Below are positions 50,597-58,181 of a stretch of DNA of 64,000 bases, one piece after another. The stretch is from Bacillota bacterium. GTDB taxonomy: Bacteria; Bacillota; Clostridia; Christensenellales; Aristaeellaceae. The position numbers were made by a program, and so were the translations under genes. The DNA lies in NCBI GenBank assembly GCA_023413135.1, contig JAEZQK010000097.1, forward strand, positions 1-64,000. Direction: 5' to 3'. The notes under the pieces were generated by a model, which did not search any database, had not been told where the DNA came from, and saw only the letters and a list, made by a program, of their open reading frames with translations. The first letter of the stretch is position 1. The number at the start of each line of letters is the position of its first letter.

Positions 50597-51471
50597 TTTT
50601 CATTCACCCTATATTTTAATTTATCCCGTTGCACCTGCTCCACAGGAAGAATCTCGTCTTTTTTGTACGACAGTGCTTTTTGTGTATTCATAAGATCTCG
50701 CTTCAATCTCCTTAGACCGTCCGGTTCCAGCGAGGCTGCATGGTCTGTCCCCTTCCAGGTTCTATCGAGGGTAAAGTGGCGTTCTATGACGCCTACTCCA
50801 AGCGTATAAGCCGCAATATCAAGGGCAATCCCGTTGTGATGCCCCGAAAAGCCAATCTGCTTCACCCTGTCTCCATAGCTTTCCCGAAGGCGCAGAATCT
50901 CCAGCAAACAGACATCCTCCGGTGCCACCGGATAACCGGAGGTACAGGCATAGACGGTCAAGTCTTGACCTCTTTCCCTTTGTACAAAGAAATCGATCAG
51001 ATCCGCCTCTTCCTTCCGCGTCGTCATTCCTACCGAAATATGGATTTCACCTCGATAGTTTTCGCAAAGCCACTCCAGCATCCCATAATGATTGTTGCAC
51101 GCAGAAGGAATTTTGATAAAGCGGGGATTCAGCGTGGCAATCTCTTTTGCGGAAGTTAGATCCCACACCGATGTGCTGTATGCGAGGTCCCATTCTTCAC
51201 ACCAGGATTTCAGCTGCGCATGCTGCTCTACGGTAAATTCAAGAAATTCCCGATGCTCGCCGTAGGTTTTACCGTAGGAATTATACGGATTTGGGTGCGG
51301 GGCATCATATTGCTCCGCCGTCAACAATTCCCGATTGCAGCGCTTCTGAAATTTTACTGCATCTGCTTTGCAGAAGACTGCCACAGTCCTAATAAATTCA
51401 TGTGCGATCTCCAGATCGCCCTTGTGGTTGCATCCTACCTCGGCGATCAGATAGGGATTCGTTGCTTTCAT
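50593..51471 (-). CDS. NeuB-type nonulosonic acid synthase without SAF domain
   Basis: A 292-residue TIM-barrel enzyme that joins phosphoenolpyruvate to a six-carbon N-acyl sugar, sugar or sugar phosphate. NeuB motifs: LIAEVGCNHKGDLEIA, ADAVKFQKR, STSVWDL, FIKIPSACNNHYGML, and GFSGHHNGIALDIAA with VIERHFTLDRTWKGTDHAAS. The C-terminal antifreeze-like (SAF) domain found in classical NeuB (about 340 residues) is missing. GGAGGTGCAGCT sets ATG 51471, which overlaps the upstream stop (ATGA). No NeuC, PseB or LegB gene is nearby, so the acceptor sugar is unresolved. Confidence 0.88.
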   Translation of the reverse strand: MKATNPYLIAEVGCNHKGDLEIAHEFIRTVAVFCKADAVKFQKRCNRELLTAEQYDAPHPNPYNSYGKTYGEHREFLEFTVEQHAQLKSWCEEWDLAYSTSVWDLTSAKEIATLNPRFIKIPSACNNHYGMLEWLCENYRGEIHISVGMTTRKEEADLIDFFVQRERGQDLTVYACTSGYPVAPEDVCLLEILRLRESYGDRVKQIGFSGHHNGIALDIAAYTLGVGVIERHFTLDRTWKGTDHAASLEPDGLRRLKRDLMNTQKALSYKKDEILPVEQVQRDKLKYRVNEK

Positions 51472-52745
51472 AGCTGCACCTCCGCCGCCTTTTGTGTTCT
51501 CTTTTCTTCGCTGCACCCAGCGCAATAATTGCATATATCCAGATAAGCTCTATCTTCCAGGGCAGATAAGGCCGCTGGAATTCCAGCACCAGACAACTGG
51601 CGGGTATCAATCCAATCCTGTCTGAATTCCGCCCATTTGTGCAGATAATACAGCATCCCGTTCGCAACTCCGCAGCGCAGGTTCAGTTTGCCCTCCATCA
51701 TAATATAGTAATATCCGTCACTTTTATCAAAACTGCAGTTTTGGTACAATGCTTTAAGTTCTTCCACCGTTCGCCCCCGAAAAGAAAGATCGCTAAAATC
51801 GTACCAGCCGTTATTGTCTCGTACCTGATAAGAAATCTCTCTCTTTTTCAATTGGGCTTGCAGTTCTTTGGAACCCGCATTGATATCATAATTATTGATT
51901 ACGATTCTCACTCGCTCATTATTCTCTTCTATAGCCCTCAGGACATCATCATGAAGAACGTAGGTTCCGTTGGTCAGAGCATAAACCTCCCCAACATTCT
52001 CCAGCCGGACCGTCTCCCTGATTACCTTGGCAAGCTGCCTGTTCAGCATGACATCCCCGCCCGAAAAGCTCAGGGTTTTGATGTACTCAAGGGATTCGGA
52101 CAGTTTTTTTATGTCGCTGATTACCCCGTCGGCATCAAAGGGCTTTTTATGGCTATCGTCAAAGTGTGGCAAAAACTCACAGCAGTATTCACATTTCAAA
52201 TTGCAGACATACCCTGCTTTTACAGCGATATGACGCAAAACCTTTTGAGGTTTTTTTAAATTTCTTCTTTCATACCAGCTTGACCGGACCGGGCAGCTTC
52301 TGAAGGCTGCCACGCAACTGCGGCAGCCCAGGAGTAAGTCATCTCTTCGGTTTTCCTTTACACAGCGCAAATAATTCGGATAGAAAATGATATCAAAGGC
52401 ACTGAATACGGTATGATAGTTTTCCGCTCCAAAATACCGCATCCATTTTCGCTCCTGCCTTTCCGCACACGCCACAATTACAATCCCGGGGGAAATGGAA
52501 CGGATATCATTGGGCGGCGGTTGAATAAGAATCCCCCTTTTATCATATTCCCGCCTAAAGTTTTCATATTTATTTAAATGGTACAAAAGCAGAAAAGCTT
52601 CGTCGTATACTGCCGAAAGCTTCACCGCATGCTCTTCAAAATACTGCAGTAACTTAAAGCACATGGGCATAGATGCGCCATACAGGTAGACCGGCCTGCC
52701 GCTTTCTGCAATTCTCTTCATTTGAAATTCATCAATCTGTATCAT
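51468..52745 (-). CDS. Radical SAM enzyme with N-terminal Rossmann-like module
   Basis: A 425-residue protein. Residues about 15-115 are a Rossmann-like module (RPVYLYGASMPMCFKLLQYF), residues about 160-180 hold cysteines (CRSCVAAFRSCP) that may bind a cluster or zinc, and the radical-SAM core begins VKAGYVCNLKCEYCCEFLPH (CxxxCxxC), with SFSGGDVML as the SAM-binding GGE-like motif and LTNGTYV. A cysteine group near the C-terminus (CNYCAGC) resembles a SPASM-type auxiliary site. GGGAGG sets ATG 52745; it overlaps both neighbours by four bases. Substrate probably the nonulosonate or its precursor, but a peptide substrate cannot be excluded. Confidence 0.8.
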   Translation of the reverse strand: MIQIDEFQMKRIAESGRPVYLYGASMPMCFKLLQYFEEHAVKLSAVYDEAFLLLYHLNKYENFRREYDKRGILIQPPPNDIRSISPGIVIVACAERQERKWMRYFGAENYHTVFSAFDIIFYPNYLRCVKENRRDDLLLGCRSCVAAFRSCPVRSSWYERRNLKKPQKVLRHIAVKAGYVCNLKCEYCCEFLPHFDDSHKKPFDADGVISDIKKLSESLEYIKTLSFSGGDVMLNRQLAKVIRETVRLENVGEVYALTNGTYVLHDDVLRAIEENNERVRIVINNYDINAGSKELQAQLKKREISYQVRDNNGWYDFSDLSFRGRTVEELKALYQNCSFDKSDGYYYIMMEGKLNLRCGVANGMLYYLHKWAEFRQDWIDTRQLSGAGIPAALSALEDRAYLDICNYCAGCSEEKRTQKAAEVQL

Positions 52746-53515
52746 AAAAGCTGCCTCCCTGCAATACAATCAGAAGCTTGATAGGTAGGAATGCAATATT
52801 GGCACATGGGAGTAAACGTCTTATCGTCTAATTCACGGAGCTTTGTTTCAATCTCTCCATCGCAGGCTGACCTAAGATCAAAAAAGAAACCGGTCACATC
52901 ACGATGAAGATCCAGATAGTAAAGTAAACTGCCTGCTGTGGGGCAGTGAGCCGTTACGATTCCATCTACAAGGCTAAAATAACTTTTACGGAAAGAGCTG
53001 CATTTCTTTGCGATTTCATTTAGGTCACTGCTGCTGTAATCTTTTAATGAAATATCGCTTTTATCCTTCCATATCATTTCTTTCATTACAACATGGTTCA
53101 CCTTTTGCCTCTGAAAGGAATCAATCAAAGAGCGGTTGTCAACTCCCGCCTCACTGTAATCACTTATCAATACAACGATTTTTTTACCGCAATTCCGCAA
53201 TACAGCCAGCGTAATATCATCCGGCACAACGGTACCGTTTGTTACAACCTCTACGGTTCCAACGGAAGGCAGAGCCGTCAGAAAGTTAACAAGCAAAAAC
53301 AGGTCTTTATGCAAAAAAGGCTCTCCCCCTGCAATATGGATGGTATTGATCCTTGCTACTCTCATCAGAATACGGAATACATCCCGGCAAAGGGTTTCGG
53401 CGCTCAATAAAAAAGATTTTTCCTTCGATAAAAAGTATGGATTGAATTCGCCGCATTTTTCACATCGCAAAGAACAGACTGTCCCCGTTTTGATTACTAA
53501 TTTTTCGATAATCAT
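52742..53515 (-). CDS. Radical SAM enzyme
   Basis: A 257-residue compact radical-SAM protein with KTGTVCSLRCEKCGEFNP (CxxxCxxC, about residues 14-21), IHIAGGEPFLH (GGEP motif) and VVTNGTVVPDD. Near the C-terminus, CQYCIPTYQASDC may bind an extra iron-sulfur cluster as in SPASM or twitch domains. It is related to, but much shorter than, the next gene in the operon and lacks the N-terminal module. Starts 22 bases after the pyruvyltransferase-like gene and overlaps the next gene (ATGA). Confidence 0.82.
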   Translation of the reverse strand: MIIEKLVIKTGTVCSLRCEKCGEFNPYFLSKEKSFLLSAETLCRDVFRILMRVARINTIHIAGGEPFLHKDLFLLVNFLTALPSVGTVEVVTNGTVVPDDITLAVLRNCGKKIVVLISDYSEAGVDNRSLIDSFQRQKVNHVVMKEMIWKDKSDISLKDYSSSDLNEIAKKCSSFRKSYFSLVDGIVTAHCPTAGSLLYYLDLHRDVTGFFFDLRSACDGEIETKLRELDDKTFTPMCQYCIPTYQASDCIAGRQLL

Positions 53516-53537
53516 AGATTCTCCTCCAACTAAAAAA

Positions 53538-55139
53538 CTATTTCAAAAATGCTATCACTTGTAGCGTTAGCAGTTCCTTTTTCCTACAGATATTTCTTAT
53601 TGCGTCACGATCAGATGTATCGATGGCAGTCTCTGCAAATGTAACAATCCTCTTCGATTCCTCCGCATCGGGAAGGGCATTGAATACGATCTGCTTGTTC
53701 TCGGGTATCTCCAGCACCTCTTGCAATGACGCAGTTTTATGAGAATTGCTTCCCATGAAGACACAAGGCGTTCCGCCCAAAGAAGCCAAAATGGATGGAT
53801 GGTATCGCCCTGAAACAAAACAGGCGGCATTACCCAGTATGTAACCGGCAAGGCGTATATTGGTTTCAATGGGAATAACCGGTATCTTCATCTGCATTCC
53901 AATATCCCTGAGTATCCTATCTCCGGCACAACACTCTATTAGAAAGAATTGCATATTTCGTTGTCTGGCAGAATCCCGTAATATCTCCGCCAGTTGCATG
54001 AACGAGCGGTAGGCTTGTGTCGGATAATGGGCTGCGTAAGAGTTTCCACTCATCAGGATGTAGCTCTTTTCAAAATCTATGTCACAGCCATACCCTCCAA
54101 GCTCGGAAAAAGGCAGTACCCACTGAGGATTTTTTAGAATCCCCCTAAGCACCTGCTTATTCTCCTCATAAAAGGTAAACCATGAAAAGAGAGCATCAGG
54201 CACATACTGAATATTGATTTTTTCATGATACTGAGCCAAGAGTTCCGCAGAATGGGGATCTCTTACCGCCACCACCTGCGCAGCCTTTAATATGGGCAGA
54301 CATGCTTCCATCAGCTTATGATTGAACAGCTCATTGGCAAAGGGAGTGAACATGGCATTCAAAATATAAAAAGGTCTTCCAACCTCGATACAAGCAAGCA
54401 TGATAACTGCGTAATTGAGCATATCCAGTCTTGGCGGTGACTGAAAAATAAAGCTACCTTCTCCGTTGAGCACAATAGCATCGACTTGATTGATGCGGAG
54501 CTTGATTTCATCAAAAATCCTATCGTTGTATTTCTTGACAGCAGCAAAATATTGGAGCAAATCTTCGCCAATCGGTATTGCCTCAAATAAAGCAAGTATC
54601 TCATTTCGACTTATTTTATCAGAGACCGTTACCGCTTTGGAAAGAAGTTGATACAGTGCCTGACTGGTTGCACGGCATCCAAAGTTCGGAGTATCGGTAT
54701 TATCCCCGACATAAAGAATCGACCGGATTCTATTATGTATTTTCGCAATGCGAATAAAAGATGGCACTCTCACATCAGGTTGGATAGACACCTGTTCAAA
54801 AACTTTAAAAATTTGTGTTTCCGGCATTTTTCGCTCAGAAAGCCGTTTATAAATCACCTCCTGATAATCCCATGATGCGATGATAATCGTCTTAGGCTGC
54901 GTTTCCACATCCTCTGTTCGAAAAATGGAGATAGATTCAAAAACGTTCTGATGATTTTGTCCCAAACCATCATCTATAAAGCCGATGACACGAATATTCT
55001 CATCTTGCAAAAAGGCCGTGAGACCTTGCGCATGCAGGCCGGTTCCATAGACAAATACTTCAGAGATTTTTATCTGTGCTAACCTATACTTTAAATACCA
55101 ATAAAATGATTTGAATTTATTATGATGCAGCTGTGGCAT
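53538..55139 (-). CDS. Polysaccharide pyruvyltransferase-family protein with N-terminal Rossmann module
   Basis: A 533-residue protein. Residues about 23-110 form a Rossmann-like module (VFVYGTGLHAQGLTAFLQDE, VIGFIDD). The C-terminal part is a pyruvyltransferase-type GT-B domain: LYVGDNTDTPNFGCRATSQA at its start, VLNGEGSF (substrate-side Gly/Glu), AVRDPHSAELL and FVSGRYHPSILASLGGTPCV. Members add pyruvate ketals to sugars of capsules or S-layer-anchoring polymers. GGGAGG is five bases before ATG 55139. First gene of the minus arm. Confidence 0.8.
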   Translation of the reverse strand: MPQLHHNKFKSFYWYLKYRLAQIKISEVFVYGTGLHAQGLTAFLQDENIRVIGFIDDGLGQNHQNVFESISIFRTEDVETQPKTIIIASWDYQEVIYKRLSERKMPETQIFKVFEQVSIQPDVRVPSFIRIAKIHNRIRSILYVGDNTDTPNFGCRATSQALYQLLSKAVTVSDKISRNEILALFEAIPIGEDLLQYFAAVKKYNDRIFDEIKLRINQVDAIVLNGEGSFIFQSPPRLDMLNYAVIMLACIEVGRPFYILNAMFTPFANELFNHKLMEACLPILKAAQVVAVRDPHSAELLAQYHEKINIQYVPDALFSWFTFYEENKQVLRGILKNPQWVLPFSELGGYGCDIDFEKSYILMSGNSYAAHYPTQAYRSFMQLAEILRDSARQRNMQFFLIECCAGDRILRDIGMQMKIPVIPIETNIRLAGYILGNAACFVSGRYHPSILASLGGTPCVFMGSNSHKTASLQEVLEIPENKQIVFNALPDAEESKRIVTFAETAIDTSDRDAIRNICRKKELLTLQVIAFLK

Positions 55140-55601
55140 AGCAACCTCCCAAACTTCCTGCTATACACGGGCTTCACACTCATTCACCAATAAACCAGAG
55201 GAAACAGACTTACAAAATTCAATGCACTCGAACACTTCCTATTGCCCCTGTGTATAGCGTGTTGGATAGCTCTTTGGCAAAAAATCCATACGCATAATGT
55301 ATATCGCCACAGCACATCATTTCTTAAATTTAAAACGTTTGGGCGAACTTGTAAAATACGTGCTATGTGAGCGAATGAGCCCGGAAGCATACAGCAAAAG
55401 GCGGATAGCATATGCCTCCGTCCAAGAAATGACCATGCTCGTCCGTTCGTGACCCTGCTCAAGCTCAAGAAGGTCGACTGTCTTCTCAGTTTTCATTACT
55501 TTTCATTACTCAGTAGGAGAATACTATATCCTGGTGCGGGAAGCTTGGATCACCCGCATGCTTTTTCCACAGCCGTGTTATCCCAAACTATTGGCAGTTA
55601 A
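55140..55601. other. Intergenic region between minus-arm operon and deoC
   Basis: No gene supported. It carries the candidate promoter and inverted repeat described at 55251, a small direct repeat TTTCATTACT (about 55492-55511) and GC-poor sequence. This is the right-hand edge of the A+T-rich glycan locus. Confidence 0.5.
55251..55280 (-). promoter_or_regulatory. Candidate promoter of the minus-arm glycan operon
   Basis: On the minus strand TTGCCA (55280-55275), 18-base spacer, TATACA (55256-55251). The leader to ATG 55139 is about 105 bases. Within it an inverted repeat GCTATACAC (55160-55168) / GTGTATAGC (55250-55258) brackets 81 bases and overlaps the -10. Confidence 0.45.
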
Positions 55602-56333
55602 TTAATACCCCCCCTCCATATCCTTTAGCACTTCCGCTTCCTTGAGCAAACCCGCCGCTTCCCGCTTCAGAGCCTCTTCCATGATGGCTTCCGTGGCGCT
55701 GACGCCGCAGCGGGAGGCTCCGACGACCCTTGCGGCCAGCACCGTATCCAGGTCCCTGATGCCGCCGGAACCCTTAACGCGCATGTGATCCGGCACATTT
55801 GCCCGCATGAGCTTCAAATCTTCGATGGTGCAGCCTTTGGTACCATATCCCGTGCTGGTCTTGACAAAGTCTGCCCCGGCCTGGGCGCACAGGCGGCACG
55901 CCCGTATTTTTTGCTCTTCGCTTAAGTAGCATGTTTCCAGAATCACCTTCACGATGGCTCCCGCCCCGTGGGCTTCTTTGACCACCAGGGCAATATCGTT
56001 CAATACGTAGTCATCGTCGCCGGACAGCAGCTTGCCAATGTGCAGCACCATATCCAGCTCCATACAGCCGTCGGCCAAGGCCTGACGGGCTTCAAATACC
56101 TTTGTTTCCGTCTTGTGGGCGCCGTGGGGGAAGCCGATGACGGTGCAGGGCTTTACATCGCTGCCTTTTAAAAGCGTCACGACCAGGGGCATGTCGGCGG
56201 GGCGGGCACAGACGGAAGCCGTGCCGTATTTCAGGGCTGTCTTGCAGCCTTTAATGATATCCTCCTCCGTGAGAAAGGGCTGAAGCGTGCTGTGGTCCAG
56301 CATCTTGGCGATATCCTTGGCGGTGATGGGCAT
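55602..56333 (-). CDS. deoC: Deoxyribose-phosphate aldolase
   Basis: A 243-residue class I aldolase that splits 2-deoxyribose 5-phosphate into acetaldehyde and glyceraldehyde 3-phosphate in nucleoside salvage. The Schiff-base lysine is in ADFVKTSTGYG (about residue 167), with KGSGGIRD (second lysine) and ELDMVLHIGKLL (Asp) also present. AAGGAGG precedes ATG 56333; a frame to 56420 is unsupported. No other deo gene is adjacent. Normal length. Confidence 0.94.
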   Translation of the reverse strand: MPITAKDIAKMLDHSTLQPFLTEEDIIKGCKTALKYGTASVCARPADMPLVVTLLKGSDVKPCTVIGFPHGAHKTETKVFEARQALADGCMELDMVLHIGKLLSGDDDYVLNDIALVVKEAHGAGAIVKVILETCYLSEEQKIRACRLCAQAGADFVKTSTGYGTKGCTIEDLKLMRANVPDHMRVKGSGGIRDLDTVLAARVVGASRCGVSATEAIMEEALKREAAGLLKEAEVLKDMEGGY

Positions 56334-56512
56334 GTGGAAGGCCTCCTTGAAGATATTTGAAAGTGCGTATGTTTTACAAAGTATCCATATCGTATGATGG
56401 GTGCTAAGACTGTTATTCATTCGCCACTTACATTCCGTTCCCCTGCCGCGATAGAAGATAATGGATCAGGGACTCCATATGGAACCCAAAGATTTGATAT
56501 TTTTGGAAAATA
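56334..56512. other. Divergent gap before the first EAL-HDOD gene
   Basis: No gene. The right end carries the promoter at 56513-56541; no convincing minus-strand promoter for deoC is seen (a TTGTAA-N18-TATCTT pair is marginal). Confidence 0.4.
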
Positions 56513-56541
56513 TTGCGTTTTTCAGAAATTTTCCTTATAAT
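56513..56541 (+). promoter_or_regulatory. Promoter of EAL-HDOD gene 1
   Basis: TTGCGT (56513-56518), 17-base spacer, TATAAT (56536-56541). The same boxes and spacing recur before the second copy at 58066-58094. Confidence 0.75.
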
Positions 56542-56635
56542 CAAAGCAAATCATGTATTAATTGCGCGTTAGGTGCACATACAACAAAAAACTGAATGGT
56601 ACCTATCCGGTACCTGACGGGAAGAAGTGACTGCT

Positions 56636-57841
56636 GTGGAAGTATATGTAGCACGGCAACCTATCTTTGACAGGGGAATGGATATTGCTGGCTATGAACT
56701 GTTCTACCGGCGGAGCATGAACAATTTTTTCGAAGGCGACAACGACAATCAGGCAACGGCGGATTTGATCAACAGCGCCTTCCTGGTGATGCAGTTCAAT
56801 GAGCTCACAAGCGGAACAAGGGCATTTATCAACTTCTCCGCGGAGATGTTGATCAAGGAGATTCCTTTGCTGCTACCCAAAGGGTATATCGTCGTAGAGA
56901 TAGTGGAAAGGGTGGAAGCCACGGCGGAGGTACTTCAGGCATGCAAAAAATTAAAGTCCGAAGGCTATATGATTGCGCTGGATGATTTTACCTTCCGGGA
57001 ATCCAACATGCCTTTGATGGAATTGGCGGATATTGTAAAGGTTGAATTTTCAGCCGTGAATGTCGAAACACAGCGTAAATATATTCATCAGTATGGGAAT
57101 CATGTAAAATTTCTGGCCGAGAAAGTGGAAACGCGGGAAGAATATCAGTTGGCCGCCGCCATGGGGTATGATTACTTTCAGGGCTACTTTTTCAGCAGGC
57201 CGGTCATCGAAAAAAGAAAAGAAATTGCCAGCATGCCCACGGTCCTGATACGTTTGATGCAGGAACTGAACCAGCCGGAGCCGATCTACCAAAGGCTGAC
57301 GGAGATCATTGAGGCGGACGTGGGCCTTTCCTATAAGCTGCTGAGATTTGCCGGATCTGTCTTTTTCGGGAGCAGGGGGGACGTATACACTGTCAAGCAG
57401 GCGCTGATCCGTCTGGGGATGAATGAGATCAAAAAATGGGTTTATCTGCTGCTGCTCAAGAATATGCAGAGCGCAGAGAATAAGGAATTGGTGAAAACCT
57501 GCCTCATACGGGCAAAATTCATGGAGTTGCTGGCGCTGGAAGCCGACGGAGACAGAAAGCATAATGACTTCTTCCTGACGGGGTTGTTCTCTTCTATTGA
57601 TGTGCTGCTGGAATGCACCATGGAAGAGGCGCTCAGGGAGTTACCCATCGCCCCGGAGGTGAAGGATGCGTTGCTGGGAAGGGAAAATGATATCGCGTAT
57701 GCGCTGCAGCTTGTTCTTTACCATGAATGGGGCAAATGGGATGAAATAGACATCAGCAGATTTGCCCCCGGGATGATACGGGATAGGATGATGAGCCTGT
57801 ACATACAGTCCTTGCAATGGGCTTTCAGGCTGGAACCTTGA
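56636..57841 (+). CDS. EAL-HDOD (YuxH-like) signalling protein, copy 1
   Basis: A 401-residue protein with an N-terminal EAL-type domain and C-terminal HDOD domain. EAL landmarks are partly kept: GYELFYR, FINFS, VVEIVERVE, ALDDFTF, AEKVETREEY and YFQGYFFSRP; the full DDFGTG loop is missing, so c-di-GMP hydrolysis is doubtful and binding or scaffolding is likely. HDOD follows from about residue 200 (DVGLSYKLLRFAGS, IKKWVYLLLL). GTG 56636 is chosen over GTG 56627 because the tandem copy starts at the same residue and the length becomes equal (401). Confidence 0.88.
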   Translation: MEVYVARQPIFDRGMDIAGYELFYRRSMNNFFEGDNDNQATADLINSAFLVMQFNELTSGTRAFINFSAEMLIKEIPLLLPKGYIVVEIVERVEATAEVLQACKKLKSEGYMIALDDFTFRESNMPLMELADIVKVEFSAVNVETQRKYIHQYGNHVKFLAEKVETREEYQLAAAMGYDYFQGYFFSRPVIEKRKEIASMPTVLIRLMQELNQPEPIYQRLTEIIEADVGLSYKLLRFAGSVFFGSRGDVYTVKQALIRLGMNEIKKWVYLLLLKNMQSAENKELVKTCLIRAKFMELLALEADGDRKHNDFFLTGLFSSIDVLLECTMEEALRELPIAPEVKDALLGRENDIAYALQLVLYHEWGKWDEIDISRFAPGMIRDRMMSLYIQSLQWAFRLEP

Positions 57842-57879
57842 TGTAGGCTGCCCCAAATAGTTCCTATTTTGGCAGCAGT

Positions 57880-57920
57880 CCCGGGAAAATAAGGTTTCAT
57901 TTTCTCGGGTTTGCATTTTT
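57880..57920 (+). terminator. Terminator after EAL-HDOD gene 1
   Basis: CCCGGGAAAAT (57880-57890) pairs with ATTTTCTCGGG (57899-57909), one wobble, then TTTGCATTTTT. A further hairpin, GCTGCCCCAAATAG with CTATTTTGGCAGC (57847-57876), lies just before it. Confidence 0.65.
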
Positions 57921-58065
57921 CACCTGTGATCCCCATGCACCGGTCTGCGTTAAGCTCGACCAGTGTTTTTTGATATGCTTGTTGATAATTGTGCTATGAA
58001 TACGATAATTGCGTGTAGCATAGTATAGAAAACGGAGTTGGGTCTTGCTTCAATTTTGATAGTGG

Positions 58066-58094
58066 TTGCGTTTTTTCGCAAATTCCCCTATAAT
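58066..58094 (+). promoter_or_regulatory. Promoter of EAL-HDOD gene 2
   Basis: TTGCGT (58066-58071), 17-base spacer, TATAAT (58089-58094), identical in both boxes and spacing to the promoter of copy 1. Confidence 0.75.
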
Positions 58095-58181
58095 TAGTAA
58101 AAATTCGCGCAAAAAATCGCCCAGTCATTATTATGTGTAGTATGATATTTATTTACTGCCTGACAGGAAGAGGGAACCGCT

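Larger units (their letters stand above)
57842..58181. other. Spacer between the tandem EAL-HDOD genes
   Basis: No gene. It holds two hairpins after the first copy (57847-57876 and the terminator at 57880-57909) and the promoter of the second copy (58066-58094). Confidence 0.6.
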
